From positions 32,108,001 through 32,172,000 of the forward strand of contig JAFFJZ010000001.1 in the NCBI GenBank assembly GCA_018340375.1: DNA of 64,000 nucleotides. The letters run 5' to 3'. The notes beneath the pieces were generated by a model, which did no database searches, was not told the origin of the DNA, and saw only the letters and a list, made by a program, of their open reading frames with translations. Shown here in pieces: positions 11,350 through 22,780 of this stretch (position 1 is its first letter; every line of letters begins with the position of its first letter). The stretch comes from Gonatopus flavifemur (Eukaryota > Arthropoda > Insecta > Hymenoptera > Dryinidae). Position numbers and translations under genes: made by a program.

Positions 11350-12464
11350 TTAAAGATGTTCAATCTTCAAAGACTGCAATCATGATATAATTGAATAGTC
11401 AACAAGTGAAGTGAATAAATTCACACAACAGGGAACTTTCATTTTGCATTCTCCGAATAAAAACACAAACAACTTCCTCATCGTCGATAGGTGACGCTAT
11501 GTTGAGAAGAACAAAACAAAAAACAATGGACGAACCCAAATAGACAATCCGATTTCTATTAGATATCTGAAAGATGTCTGAAAATTTTGTAAGATACCTT
11601 AAAATTTCTCCCGAAAGAGATCTTTGAGATATCATAAAGATATCGGACGCAACACTATTATATATCTTTAAGATATCTGAAAAGAGATCTTTCAGGAGCT
11701 TCTTTAAGATATCTTAATGAGGTCTTATGGGAGAGCAAAATTAGAAATCCGAAAAATGATATATTTCAGAAGTCATACAAAAACCCTGGTAGTAATGTTT
11801 ATCATAATTTTCCATAATTCTCATGAAAGTCATGAATCTTTATATTTCCTCATTTGGTACAAGTTCGAGGAGAAAATATTAGATCTTTCTTACCGAATTT
11901 GTAATTTATGAGGAAATATGAAGAATTGTCACTTTTATGAGAAATTATGAAAAATTATGAGATCTACCTTCGCCAAGGGATCGATACATGAATTCGATGA
12001 AGATGTTTCGAGAAGAAGACAACCCGCTGCAAATTCATACATTCAGGTTCATAAATTCATTATTGTAATAGTTCAAGATATTCAAGAAGTGCAATTGCGC
12101 CTATAAATAGGATAAGATGTCATCCAATAAGTGCATGATATTTTTTTTGCATAATATATATATGTAAACGACGGTAAAGAGCAAGGTTAGGAATGCCGGT
12201 AATGTTTACTAATGCTGATTTTGAAAAAGTATACAATGACATCCAACGAATATACGAATAAAATATCATACACTTACTTGGTGAGTTTTTATCCCATGAA
12301 CAGGTCAATTGCACCTTTGAATCCCTTGAATTCTAATATATAACATTTTTATATATAAGATTCAACATTTGACACGTACTGCACGGGAGAGAATGAGGCA
12401 GAAAAGTGATGCAAAAGGCAAAGTCGGTAGACGCCATTTTTTCAGAAATGAAGTTCTGAAAGAT
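11350..12464. other. Intergenic with AGATATCTT-rich patch
   Basis: No gene recognised. Positions 11560-11720 contain repeated agatatct and aagatgtct words related to the patches at 12465-12655, 17045-17220 and 34923-36050. The remainder is featureless AT-rich sequence. Confidence 0.4.
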
Positions 12465-12655
12465 GTCTTATAGATGATATTTTAAGAACTCTGATGCAAT
12501 CGATTTTTCAGATATATCTCAGATATCTTATACAGGCATCTGTAAGATATCTTTTTGAAGATTTCTGATATACATCTATAAGACATCTTTTAGACACATC
12601 TTAAAGGTTTCTTTCATCGGATATCTTATATTCATCTTTAAGAACTCAGGGTTTA
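12465..12655. repeat. AGATATCTT/AGATGTCTTTTAG-rich hairpin repeat
   Basis: Short inverted words (agatatct, agatgtct and complements) are stacked about every 20-30 bp, with ttaagaactc near each end (12472-12500 and 12640-12650). Member of the same motif family as the large element at 34923. No coding content. Confidence 0.45.
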
Positions 12656-13489
12656 CTGGGAACCCATTTATCAGGAACAATTCGCTTTGAATTTCAGTTC
12701 AAAATCAGTTTTAATTTCAGTTCAATAGGGATCAATGTAAGCTGTATTCTTGTTTGAGTTCGAGAAGGTTTTCCAGTAGCTGACTTTAAGTCTGATGAGT
12801 CTTCTTTCGGCTGCATCTTAAATTGGGCTTATATTTTAACTGAAATCAAGTTTTTCTTTTTACCGTGTTGAATGAATGGGGTTGGACACTTATTAACGTA
12901 CCCTCTTACCATCGGACAAAATGAGATTGATTTGTAAAGAAAATTCTCAAATACGGATCAGAGTGGTATCCAAATCCATCCATTCCAAACTCCTTTCTCA
13001 CCAGGGTACTTATGCAATAATTGATTGAAATGGTCAAATGGAAACCTGTTTAATTGTTCCATGATAAATAGTTATGAACTTAAATATGTTTCTTCGAATG
13101 CAAAATCATTCTTGCTTGTGATAATTGTATCTACTCACGTACAGGTGGAAATGATCATCATCAATGTAGTCAGATGTCTTATAAACACCGCATTAATCAT
13201 CAAAGGTTACACTTCAACCGCTTAAGTACACGTCAGAGGGAATGTAACTTGCATGATTTTGATTGCTTATGAATTAAATTCATTAGCGATCGAAAGTCCG
13301 TAGACCATAGGTTTGAACGTTAGGAAACCTCAGGAATCTCGTAGAAATCATCAATTTCACAAAGCGTTCGATTCACTCAACAAAACACGCACACTTTGTG
13401 AATAAAACTAAAAAGAATTTAATAAATTCGTCATAGTTCAGCTTTTGCCGATCAAAATTCCCTTTATTTTTATAAAATACACTGTGAAA
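12656..13489. other. Intergenic, no gene recognised
   Basis: AT-rich; the open frame at 13025-13225 has no recognisable motif. Nothing else seen. Confidence 0.35.
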
Positions 13490-13718
13490 AATAAACGGAA
13501 TTTCCCTGTGTACATCAACCGGAAAATTCCAATCACTGATAAGGAAATCAATTTCCGGTACATTTATATGAAATTTCCCATACATTCCAAACTTTATGGG
13601 ATTTTTCCCAACATTTCACAATAAATTTCCGGATAAGTTGGGAAAATTCCTAACGCATGTATGTGTCAATTACTTCACATAAATGTATAGGATTTTTCCA
13701 ATAAAATTTTTTACAGTG
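13490..13718. mobile_element. MITE with CACTGTGAAAAAT ends, TA-flanked
   Basis: CACTGTGAAAAATAAACGG on the left and ataaaattttttacagtg on the right are imperfect inverted repeats, with TA at 13488-13489 and 13719-13720. The interior has repeated ggaaatttcc and ggaaaattcc words in both orientations. Confidence 0.65.
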
Positions 13719-13720
13719 TA

Positions 13721-14443
13721 TTTCAGAGATATCTTGAGAATTTAAATCTCTATTGGATAACGATTAATCGAATCCATAAAGAGTTCCTTATCGAACACGT
13801 GTAATTTCAAATACATAAATATGCAATGAACTTTGAACGTCATCCCCCAATTACTAATTTCAGAGCAACTGAGAACATTTAAATCGTGATGATGGATATT
13901 ACGGCCATGGGATAACCTAATTCACAAGATGCAAATCTCAAAAACTTATATTGAACGTGTTCCAAGAGATCGCAGCACTTGGCATGGTAAGGTGTTCAAA
14001 TTATGGATGCATACTACCAGCGAGGTCTGGCTAACGTGAAGGGTAGTCATTTCAGTGGAGGAGATTCGAAGCCTGATGAAGAATCACTTGAAGATTCAAG
14101 AATTCTTATCGTATTTCTGATCATGTTGTACGAGTTGTATCAACGTGAATTGATATAAAAACTATTACTACTGCAAAAATAATATCCTGAACTTTGGAAG
14201 ATTTGTGTGAAAATTCAACCAAGCATCAATGGATATGTTATTGTTAACGATTATTGATATAATTTTAGAAATGCCCGTCAGAACCTGTCAGATAATTTTC
14301 ACAAGTTCCTGACCAGTTGTTCCCTGGTTAAACGAAACCATTGATTCTCGCCAAATCTCATTGAATCTCGTACAATGTTCTGACCAAATCCCATGAGATT
14401 TCATTTTATCAGATTCTATGGATTTTTTTAACCAGGGTTGTCA
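13721..14443. other. Intergenic, no gene recognised
   Basis: No coding frame, RNA gene or clear repeat boundary seen. Confidence 0.35.
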
Positions 14444-14676
14444 TGGCAATTGCTGACAATAACTCTTAAAAATTCTATCAAGTTCTGAAAGATACGAAAA
14501 ATCGGTCAGAAACTTCCAAAACGTCTTCTATCCGATTCTATAAGTTTCTCACATCACGTAAAAAACTTATCAAGCCAAAAACAAAATTTTCTGGGAATCT
14601 CTGATCGATTTTTTATACTTATGAGACCCTCATTGAACATGGTAAAATTTCTGAGAGTTTTTGTCAGCAATTGCCA
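14444..14676. mobile_element. Inverted-repeat element with TGGCAATTGCTGACAA arms
   Basis: TGGCAATTGCTGACAA (14444-14459) is perfectly inverted at 14661-14676. Flanking and inner words (ggtcagaaactt, gaaaaattct) are partly repeated in both orientations and recur outside the arms, so the true element may be somewhat longer. No coding content. Confidence 0.5.
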
Positions 14677-14679
14677 AGA

Positions 14680-16012
14680 CAAAAACCGGTCAGAAACTTG
14701 TGAAAATTTCTCACTCGGTTTTGGGGAACATTCTTAGCAGGATATTCTCGAATGGTGGGAAAATTTTGTGCATTGTTCAATCTGAAATGATGAATTCTAT
14801 TTTCAAGCGATGCCAATTATTCTGGATTTCTATACAACACGTTACACCGATAATGTACGTCACCTCCACGTGGAATTTAGATGGAGAATCGGCGAATGAA
14901 GTACATCGGTGGAGGAACGATACCGCAATTTCCATGCGGACCCTGCTTCGTCATTCCAACGTCGCTTACTTCATTGATCTATCGTTCCTTCATCGATTTT
15001 CCACCTAAATTCTACCAGAAAGCGACGTACTCCATTGGCGGTGGTGCTGAAATAAGGGTAAAGCATTGACAAAGAATGAGCGAGAATCTGCAGTTAACCG
15101 AAACTCTAGATGAAGGACAAATGATTTTGCTGAACGAGACATACCCTAGCCAGAAATTTCCTTTTTCTGAAAATTGGACCATCGAAGGCTCTACCTGGGC
15201 ACACATCATCCCAACTCGGCACAATCCACTGTTCTGTTTCACAAGAACAATTCTATTCATCTCTTATCCACGTGTCCCATACATCCACCTACTTTCCACC
15301 TATGATCCACCGAAACTCCAGGCGAATGATCGTTAGTTGCCTTGTGGAGTGTCCTGAAATGTTAAGATAAATTTCTTCCTGTAACACACATAAGATGGAG
15401 GCGATGACGTAAAACGTGTATCACGTTTGAAAATTCAATATAATAAAGAAAATGCGTTTTCATCGAAAATTCAATGCACACAATACAAATCTTTCAATCG
15501 ATGTTTACGAATAGATTGTTAAAGTTGTTGCACCGAGCACGAAGATGAAAGAGGGTTATCATTAAATTGCATAATATCGTACGGCCATAGATTTCTTACA
15601 AAATCGTCGTATATAATGAGTAGCGCCATTTGAGTCTTAGTCTTTAAGAGGTTCTTGTCGACGATGTTGATTGCAGGTTTGGGTCTTGAACTCGCATTAA
15701 GGCGGAGTCCTGGGCTACAGCAGCCTCGATAAGGCTTTAATTTTGTTCTTACTCGAGAGACAGATTTCTCGCTTGGTTACTTGCTTGCTCGTCTTTCTTT
15801 CATTATGATTGTTTTTATTGAGATTTATATTTTTTTCTCCTCGAAAATGTCCATGATTTTGTAACAAAGATGCTTTCTAAAGCGTTGTGTATTATGAGTA
15901 ATAATATTCCCTCCATCATCGAATATGTTTTCCCTGCAAAAATATTGCAGGGAAATTGTGTGGATACGATTTTTTCGCATTTGAAGATTCAAAATAATAC
16001 ATTTGAATGCTT
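14680..16012. other. Intergenic, no gene supported
   Basis: Contains a degraded version of the cacgtgg/ccaccg-rich foldback family around 14865-15330. A short frame at 15076-15336 begins in decent context and is followed by AATAAA near 15443, but has no recognisable domain. I do not call it a gene. Confidence 0.35.
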
Positions 16013-16162
16013 CCCCTGAGAAAAATAAAATTGGTTAATTATGGTCACTAAAAAATAGCCGTGGTAAGTGAAAAAATAGTTGCATTTATTAAAAAGAAAA
16101 TTATTTGGTGTATTTCGTGGTATTTTTTTCCTAGTAACAGGGACTGATAATTCTTCTCAGGG
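16013..16162. mobile_element. Small inverted-repeat element, CCCTGAGAAAAATAAA ends
   Basis: CCCTGAGAAAAATAAA near 16015 pairs with gataattcttctcaggg near 16145-16161. Its end resembles that of the 20295-20538 element. No coding content. Confidence 0.45.
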
Positions 16163-16217
16163 TTCAAATGCAAAAAGTTTTTCAGTTGTATAAAATGTTA
16201 ATAGTAAACTGCTAGTA

Positions 16218-16504
16218 ACCAATATAGCACTCGACAAGTTCTTTTTCCAGAACAAGAATAGAATTCTTTGAGGACTCTTTTTCAACTAATTAATTCCTAA
16301 AGAGCTCTGAAAGAATTCAATTCTTGGGACATTGACGAGTTCTTTGAGAATACTGAAAGAATTGTTTCCGTATTCTTATAGAACTCGTCAGTGTCCCAAG
16401 AATTGAATTCTTTTAGAGCTCTTTAGGAATTAATTAGTTTAAAAAGAATTCTTGGAGAATTCTATTCTTGTGCTTGGAAAACAATTCTTTGAGTGTTATA
16501 TGGG
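16218..16504. mobile_element. GAATTCTT-rich foldback MITE, copy 1 of 3
   Basis: Almost the whole length is palindromic: ccaatatagcactc on the left with gagtgttatatggg on the right, then gttctttttccagaacaaga, agaattcttt, aaagagctctgaaag and ccaagaattgaattc in inverted pairs. Related copies lie at 21794-22079 and 30247-30531. The interior words are shared by all three, the terminal dozen bases vary. Confidence 0.75.
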
Positions 16505-16858
16505 AGTACTTCGTATTTTCCAATGTCTGCAATGTAACAGACTTCTGAACTAATCCACAATGTTTGCAACGTGCTATACATGAAAGAAAATCGTATTAAT
16601 TGAAGTTCATTGGAATTAAAATCCCTGATTTCGTTTGATTCTTTTGAACGGAATATTTTTTACAGGATTTCGTTGAATAATTTGTTCCATTTGTTTGAAC
16701 TTTTTTCTCATTTCTGAAATTTTTCTGAAATGTAGAGGAGGATTCGAGAACGATTGTATCAATTTTAAAAGTATTTTAAAACACTACAAAATCAATACTC
16801 ATCAACATTTCAAATGACTAGGGCATTTACCGCAACTTTCATACAAAAATAAAAACTA

Positions 16859-16966
16859 CCCACACAGCACCCCAGTTCAGGAAGGACTCATTAAGAGTTC
16901 AACTGGGATTCGAAGAATTCATTATGAATTCTCAAGAATTCTTTTTGAACTCCTGCGCTGTGTGGG
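16859..16966. mobile_element. CCCACACAGC-type MITE, 108 bp, TA duplication
   Basis: CCCACACAGCAC at the left and gcgctgtgtGGG at the right are inverted repeats, flanked by TA (16857-16858, 16967-16968). Inner arms: agttcaaaaagaattct type words. A clean short member of the CCC...GGG class. Confidence 0.75.
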
Positions 16967-16968
16967 TA

Positions 16969-18599
16969 ATAACATTCCGTCATATGACGAACACAATATA
17001 CGTCAACCTCATTTCTCAATGCTGAAGAAAATACTTAAATAAATATTTTAAAGGTATCCAAAAGATATCTCAATGTTCTCTATAGATATCTTGTGAATAT
17101 TCCAAGAATATATAATAAGAATCTTTGAGATATCTAAATCTGTTGCGTAAGACATTTTTTAGTTCTTTTTAAAATATAACTCAGATTAATCCAAAAGAGG
17201 TATCCAAAAACGTTTACTGGGTGAATTCATCATGTTTTTCTGGGTTAAAACTATTGCCAACTCACAAGATTACTCAATTTATAATATTTCGTGATTGAAA
17301 CCCCATGCTTCTTTGAACTATAGGATGATTCAGTTGATACAATGATCCTTCAATAATTCCCAATACCATTCTTTCCGTATAATGACGCACCCGCTATAAT
17401 TCCACCGAAAATTACCTTGACGACCTCAAGCTCGTTTCAATTCGAATCAGGATCTGGCTTCTCTTCTCGTTGAGTCGTTGATTAGTGTACGTGCAATGTG
17501 GATTAATTGCCCGCATAAATCGATCAACAATCAACGAAATCAATTTAGATTTATGGCTCGTTACTTTTTATGCTACGTAATGTAATTGTATTTGTTATTT
17601 CTATACTGAGTGAACATTTCAAACATTGAATATGTTCCTCCAAAAGTAAAAAAAAGTTCTCCAATGCGTTGGTAGATTTTAAAGACCTTTTAAGGTAGTT
17701 CTCCGGGAGAATTCAGGATCAAATTAGAAAAATTATTGTCAAGCAGAGCACCAAGGTCGAAGGAATTCGATAATCATATTCGTTGGGACTTATATTCTCA
17801 TTTATGACAAAGAAAGAACCAACTCGAAGTATAAATAAACAACCTTGTAACAACAACGCGAAATTTGACATGGTTTTTTTCTTAAAAAATTCTTATTTTT
17901 GATCCGTTTATGACTTAGGGGGACTCATTTTGTTCCTTGTGAGATTTAAAAAACCTTTACCATGGGAATTTTTTTATATGAGTCATCATGACACTGTCAC
18001 ACGCTTTTGTTTATTAATAGTAAAATACATTCCATAAAAAAATAACAAAATGGCGGCCATTTTTCGAAAAAATCTATTTTTGAGGGTGGAAAATCGGATG
18101 CGAATCGAACAATCTTTGACCAATCAAAAAGATCCCAGTTCATGCGATAGCCAATTCAACAAGGAATAATTTGCCATTTTTTTGTTTTTTTTCAGATCAT
18201 CGAGTCTTTTCAGACTGATTCACAAATTCAGATTTTGTCACAGAATCAGAAATTCAAAGACAGATCAGACAGTTTCACAAATTCAGTTTGGAGAAATCTT
18301 GTGCACAAAATCTTTACTCGGATGGTACGCTGGTATATCCCTAAGACATTCTAAGAATATCTGAATGCGTTGGAACGGTTGAAACGTTTTTAAAATGTTC
18401 ATGGAGCTTTGTACTGTTAGGGCGATGTGTTAACGAAAAATTCTTCATGAACTTTGATATTTCCAAATACAGATTTTGACAGAATCGACCAATTTCCATG
18501 GAAAATTCATCAAGTTTTCATCGATTTCTATATAATTTTGATCAATATTCGATAAAAATTCTATCAAAAAGAATGGATTCTCCCAAAATCTGCCATCAC
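16969..18599. other. Intergenic, no gene recognised
   Basis: 17045-17220 is an AGATATCTT-rich patch of the family at 12465 and 34923. Positions 18285-18345 (gaaatcttgtgcacaaaat, actcggatggtacgctgg) match the right arm of the hairpin at 22250-22560. No gene seen. Confidence 0.4.
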
Positions 18600-19270
18600 T
18601 ATCCTGGTGAAAAGGAAGCGTGTCATAAAGAGTAAGGGAAGCGTAAGAATGGTTCAGATGATTTTAATACTTCTTACATGCTTCCTATCCACTCTTCAAT
18701 TACGCCCCCATGCGTGAAGCCCGGTTTCTATGGAATTGGTGTTTCTTCCGATACGCTCCACACACTTCAAATACACGTTCGAACTACTTTTAATGTGCCA
18801 CTTAACGCTCGGTATACGCTTGAATCCACGTTCCAAATACTTTCCAACTACGTTCCTGACACTTACCCAATAAAAATATTTCTCTTCAAAATTCTTCAAA
18901 ACTCTTCAGATTTTTCTACATAACTGTCAGATTTCGGACGCTTTGAGAAATTTGCAGAATTTTTAACCATAAATATTACTATCCACATTGCTGCATTACT
19001 CTGCAAAATTGTACATAATTCTTCCAATCTTCGTAATATTTTATGAATTTTTCCCCAAAATTCGTACAAAACTCGCCAAATCTCCATATTACATTAAATC
19101 CTTCTCTGCATATTTCTGCATTACTCTAGAAATCTCTGTTTTATCTATTCACTTTTGCTTGAGAAAAAAAATTTTTTTTCAGAGTTTATCTCTACAAATC
19201 TCCTTCCAGTTCGACTTGAATGACATTACGGATGAGACACCATATTGAAAGTCCATTTTTAGGAACTTTC

Positions 19271-19340
19271 CTCAGTGAGGGTTGAACCCGGGTCCTGCGA
19301 GTGAGAAGCAAAGCCTCTATCGCATCAAGGATCTCCGAGA
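19271..19340 (-). pseudogene. tRNA-like fragment (probable SINE piece)
   Basis: On the minus strand a B-box GGTTCAACCC (19288-19279) follows a segment reading gatagaggctttgcttctca, which resembles the D-arm to anticodon region of a tRNA. The A-box is not convincing. Best read as a tRNA-derived SINE remnant. Confidence 0.4.
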
Positions 19341-19384
19341 TGACTACAGTAATCTTAAAGTACCACTTATGGGAATCATCGCAA

Positions 19385-19810
19385 TGGAAAATTTGGAAAA
19401 ATTCGTTTTCGTGAGATATAGACCAATCAATTCAGAATCTTCTGAAACGAAAAATGAATAGGTCGTGGGAGAGGGGATTTTTTGACCTCTACTTGTAAAT
19501 TTTTCCAAGTGCTGAGTCAAATCGATAGAAAATTTTGAAAGTTCGTCCCTGTAAGATATAGACCAATCGATTCAGAATCTTATGAAACGAGAAATGAGTA
19601 GATCGCGGGAGAAAGGTTTTTTTCGACCTTGACTTGTAAATTTTGCCAACTGCTGGGTCAAATCGATAGAAAATTTTTAAAAATTCGTTCCCGTCGGATA
19701 TAGACTAATCGATTCAGAATCCTCCGAAAGGAAAAATGAGTGGGTCGTGGGAGAGAGGTTTTTTTGAGGCCTACTAGTGAATTTCACTTAAGTTGTTTTG
19801 AGTCGATTGA
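19385..19810. repeat. Three ~140-bp tandem repeats
   Basis: The marker g(t/a)gatatagac(c/t)aatc recurs at about 19413, 19553 and 19695, each followed by gattcagaatc, a gaaacgaaaaatgagt stretch, ggtcgtgggagagaggtttt and tgacttgtaaattt. Period about 140-142 bp, with visible divergence between copies. No coding content. Confidence 0.7.
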
Positions 19811-20294
19811 AAAATTTGAAAAAATTCACTTTATCTCCGCAAATGCGATTTGAGAAAAATGTATGAATTTGTATAGAAAACTCAACTCTCCGCCACAAGC
19901 CGTAATATTCTTGGAATAGACGAATAAAGAGAAAATTCAAATTTTTTTCTGCAAATGTACTTTGCAGAGAAATGTATGAATTCGTGGAGGAAATTCCTTT
20001 CCTCGTCAAATGTTTCCACCATTTATCAAGTAGAAAAATGTTGAGAAAATTCAACATTTCTCAACAAAACAACTTTGACCGATAAATTGGAAATGTACAG
20101 AGAAACCTTTACTGGCAATAGAAATTTTCAGAAATATGCAGAATTTCACAGAGTTGTGGAAGATGAATCTGTTGAAAAAATTCTTTCTTTCTCTAAGAAT
20201 TGCGATAATGAAGTTCTGCAGAGAAATTGTTGAAGTTTTGAAGAGAAATATCTTTATTGGGGTTCCTAATACACGCTTCCCTTTCACCAGGGTA

Positions 20295-20538
20295 CCCTGA
20301 GAAAAAAGTTAGCTTATTCCTGAGAACATACTTTTTTGGTCTGAGGAAATATATTTTTTTCTTATCAGATGAAAATGTGTGCTTGGAGTAAAAAAATTTT
20401 CTCCATATCACGCTGTATAGCTTGAAACTAAGTAATGGTATTCTTCTCTTAAAGAAAGTTTTCTTAACTCAGAAAAATATCGGGTTGGACTCGGTCAATC
20501 CAATATTTTCTTGGTGGAAGATTGTTTTTCTCTCAGTG
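20295..20538. mobile_element. MITE, CCCTGAGAAAAAAG / TTTTTCTCTCAGTG ends, TA-flanked
   Basis: Ends are inverted repeats (CCCTGAGAAAAAAGTTAGC on the left; aagattgtttttctctcagtg on the right), with TA at 20293-20294 and 20539-20540. The left TA is also the right flank of the preceding element. Interior words (ccaagaaaatat, ggactcggtcaatcca) are shared with the element at 36472-36718. Confidence 0.65.
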
Positions 20539-20693
20539 TAGTTCCAAAGGGACTCGTCAAAAACGCATTCTGAACTATTGTGCTGTCCGGAAAGGATAAT
20601 CTATATTCTTAACGTGATATTACTCGGAGAGAAAAGAATGGTAATATTTACCATGCTAACATAGTATTCAATCTCATTTTATATAAAATCGTA

Positions 20694-21080
20694 CCCTAGT
20701 AGAAATTAATCACATAAAAACATATAAAAATCATATGTGATCCATATAAAATTCATAAGGTCATATATGGCCATATATAATCCATATTGAATCCAGGTAT
20801 GGCCTATATATGACCCATGTATGATTCATATGTAATCCATATATGCCCCATGAATGCAAGATTTTTTCACACAGGTAAGAAAATCCTGCCATATATGAAA
20901 TATTCTCCATATATGGATAATATATGCATTATATATAGATCATGTATGGTCATATATGGATTGTATATGAATTGTATATCATTCCACACGTTTTCATGCA
21001 TGGACCATATATGGATTATATATATATATATATTATGTATGAATTAAATATGGGTCATATATGTTTACTTTTTACTGGGG
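20694..21080. mobile_element. CATATATGG-repeat element, CCC...GGG ends, TA duplication
   Basis: Starts CCCTAGTAGAAATTAA, ends ttactttttactgGGG, TA at 20692-20693 and 21081-21082. The interior is almost entirely variants of catatatgg, atccatat and tatatgaat, which are self-complementary. It is inserted in the host at 20633-21600. Confidence 0.65.
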
Positions 21081-21197
21081 TAATTGTTACTATGTGAGAA
21101 TAAGATTCTCTACCAGTTTTTTTGATAATAATTACTATGCTACATATATATTATTACCAGAAAAATGGTAAAGAATTATATTCTTACATAGTAACAA

Positions 21198-21577
21198 CCC
21201 TCACAGCGCAACCACCGATTCTCCACCCAGGACTTCGGTGGACTGGAGGTGGAGAATCAGTGGAGAAATGAGAGCCGTGGAAATAAGGGAGAGTCTCCGT
21301 TGAGGCAACGGAGAGGCGACGTAGATTTGTCCGCCCCCTTTATTTTCAATAAAATTCATATCTGTCGATTTACACAACCAGATTTCAACGAGTGAATCCA
21401 CTAACATAAATTTTATTGAAAATAAAGGGGGCGGACAAATCCACGTCGCCTCTCCGTTGCCTCAACGGAGACTCTCCCTTATTTCTCCTTTATTTCCACG
21501 GCTCTCTTTCTCCACTGATTCTCCACCTCCAGTCCACCGAAGTCCTGGGTGGAGAATCGGTGGTTGCGCTGTACGGG
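21198..21577. mobile_element. CCACCGATTCTCCACC foldback element, 380 bp
   Basis: Nearly perfect palindrome: CCCTCACAGCGCAACCACCG at the left and cggtggttgcgctgtacGGG at the right. Long arms contain gacttcggtggactggaggt, gagtctccgttgaggcaacg and gacaaatccacgtcgcc in inverted pairs, around an AT-rich loop. The same family forms the complex at 31307-32366; there a 381-bp copy is almost exactly the same size. Short frames inside are a by-product of the palindrome. Confidence 0.8.
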
Positions 21578-21639
21578 ATTACCATTCTCTTCTCTCCGTG
21601 TGGGCGTGTTCTTTTCTAATCAACGCGCTCGGATGGTAA

Positions 21640-22245
21640 GCGCTAGTATCCCCTTAAGAGAATACAAGCACATAGGTGGCTCCATCTGGTGGAACTTTTT
21701 TCTAACCGACATACACGAACTTGAACGCATACAAAAGTCTGAAATTTTCAGGGATGAATCTTCGAAGGTTTATTTAGGTTTGTACGGAGCCAGCCCTGAT
21801 GACACACGAAGAATTCTTTTTCCAGAACAAGAATAGAATTCTTCAAGAACCCTTTTCGAACTAATAAATTCATGAAGAGCTCTGAAGGAGTTGAATATTT
21901 GGGAAATCAACGAGTTCTTTGAGAGCACTCAAACAATACTTTCAGCATTCTCAAAGAACTCGTTGATGTCCCAAACATTGAACTCCTTCAGAGCTCTTCA
22001 TGAATTTATCAGTTCAAAAAGGGTTCTTGAAGAATTCTATTCTTGTTCTGGAGAAAGAATTCTTCGTGTGTCATCAGGAGGAATTTTGAATTTCAGCTCT
22101 GTACAGACCTAAATAAACCTTCAAAGATTCATCCCTGAAAATTTCAGACTTTTGTATGCGTTCGGTTTCGAGTGTTTTGGTCGGAAAAAAGTGCCACCAG
22201 ATGGAGGCACCTATGCGATCTTATCCACTTGAAGGGATACCAGAG
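21640..22245. repeat. Large inverted repeat surrounding a nested foldback MITE
   Basis: The left arm (about 21645-21790) and right arm (about 22085-22245) are complementary over about 150 bp, including cataggtggctccatctggt, tctgaaattttcagggatga and aggtttatttaggt. The centre is occupied by the element at 21794-22079. The flanking phrase cgtgctcggatggtaacgct recurs at 22535, 23130 and 18320, so this is one copy of a dispersed element. Confidence 0.65.
21794..22079. mobile_element. GAATTCTT-rich foldback MITE, copy 2 of 3 (nested)
   Basis: CCCTGATGACACACGAAG at the left pairs with cttcgtgtgtcatcagg at the right. The interior is as in copies at 16218 and 30247 (ttctttttccagaacaag, aagagctctgaagg). 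It lies in the loop of the 21640-22245 inverted repeat. Confidence 0.7.
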
Positions 22246-22249
22246 TATC

Positions 22250-22560
22250 ATCTGAGTAAAGAATTTATCTGCAAGATTTCTCCTAACTAAACTCATAAAA
22301 TAGTCTGAAATTTACAGAGTATAATCTTTGATTCTCTATGAATTGCGGTACATAGCCCGAATTTCAAATTTCGAAAATGTTTTTTTCCTCACTAGATGAA
22401 AGAGAATTTTTTCTCGAAATTTGGAATTCGGGCTACGTATCGCACTTTGGAAAGTATCAGAGATTATACTCTGAGAATTCCAGACTGTTTCATAAGGTTA
22501 GTTCGGAGAGATCTTGCAGGCAAAATCTTTACTCGGATGGTACGCTGATATCCTGTTGGT
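22250..22560. repeat. Inverted repeat with CCGAATTTCAAATTTCG centre
   Basis: Arms such as gattatactctg and cagagtataatct, and cgaaatttggaattcgggct with tagcccgaatttcaaatttc, are complementary. The right end (caggcaaaatctttactcgg) matches 18310-18335. No coding content. Confidence 0.5.
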
Positions 22561-22780
22561 AGGGGATACCAGCGATCTCTTCTGATGTAACCCGCCACAC
22601 AAGCGTACCGACTGGGTGAACATTTTCTCAGCAAGAATACTCTGAATCGAATTTATGAAGAAGTATGAAATTTTCAGGAATCAGTCTTCAATATCCTTCA
22701 TCTATCGCGGTACATTGCCCGAATTTTTAATTTCGAAGAAAGATTTTTTTCTCAGTCGGTAACACAAACTTTTTTTTTGA

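Larger units (their letters stand above)
18866..20261. mobile_element. Nested TIR element with CCCAATAAAAATATTTCTC ends, ~1.4 kb
   Basis: CCCAATAAAAATATTTCTCT at 18866 is matched by agagaaatatctttattGGG ending near 20261. The arms continue with ttcaaaattcttcaaaact and its complement. It interrupts the host element just before the host's aatacacgcttcc end. It holds a tandem repeat (19385-19810) and a tRNA-like fragment but no transposase. Confidence 0.6.
18602..20292. mobile_element. CCTGGTGAAA(A/G)GGAAGCGTGT-ended MITE, expanded by a nested insertion
   Basis: Left end CCTGGTGAAAAGGAAGCGTG pairs with the right end acacgcttccctttcaccag (to 20292); TA lies outside both ends. Without the nested insert (about 18866-20261) the element would be about 300 bp. 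A second copy at 30102-31016 carries the same interior (ttcggatacgctt, cacttcaaatayacgttcg, cgctcggtatacgcttgaat). Confidence 0.7.
20633..21600. mobile_element. Host MITE (CGGAGAGAAAAGAATGGTAAT ends) carrying two nested insertions
   Basis: Left end ctcggagagaaaagaatgg (20633 on) pairs with the right end attaccattctcttctctcc (21578-21597), and the inner pieces gttactatgtgagaataag (21084) and cttacatagtaac (21183) are also complementary. Removing the elements at 20694-21080 and 21198-21577 leaves a coherent ~200-bp foldback element. Confidence 0.6.

Noticed and set aside
15076..15336. 86-codon open frame starting MSENLQLTETLDE, with AATAAA downstream near 15443
   Set aside because: No recognisable domain, overlaps degraded foldback-family sequence on one side, and no homologue or splice partner visible.
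20817..21047. 76-codon Met/Tyr/Ile-rich frame in the CATATATGG element
   Set aside because: Produced by the repeated catatatgg word; not a protein.
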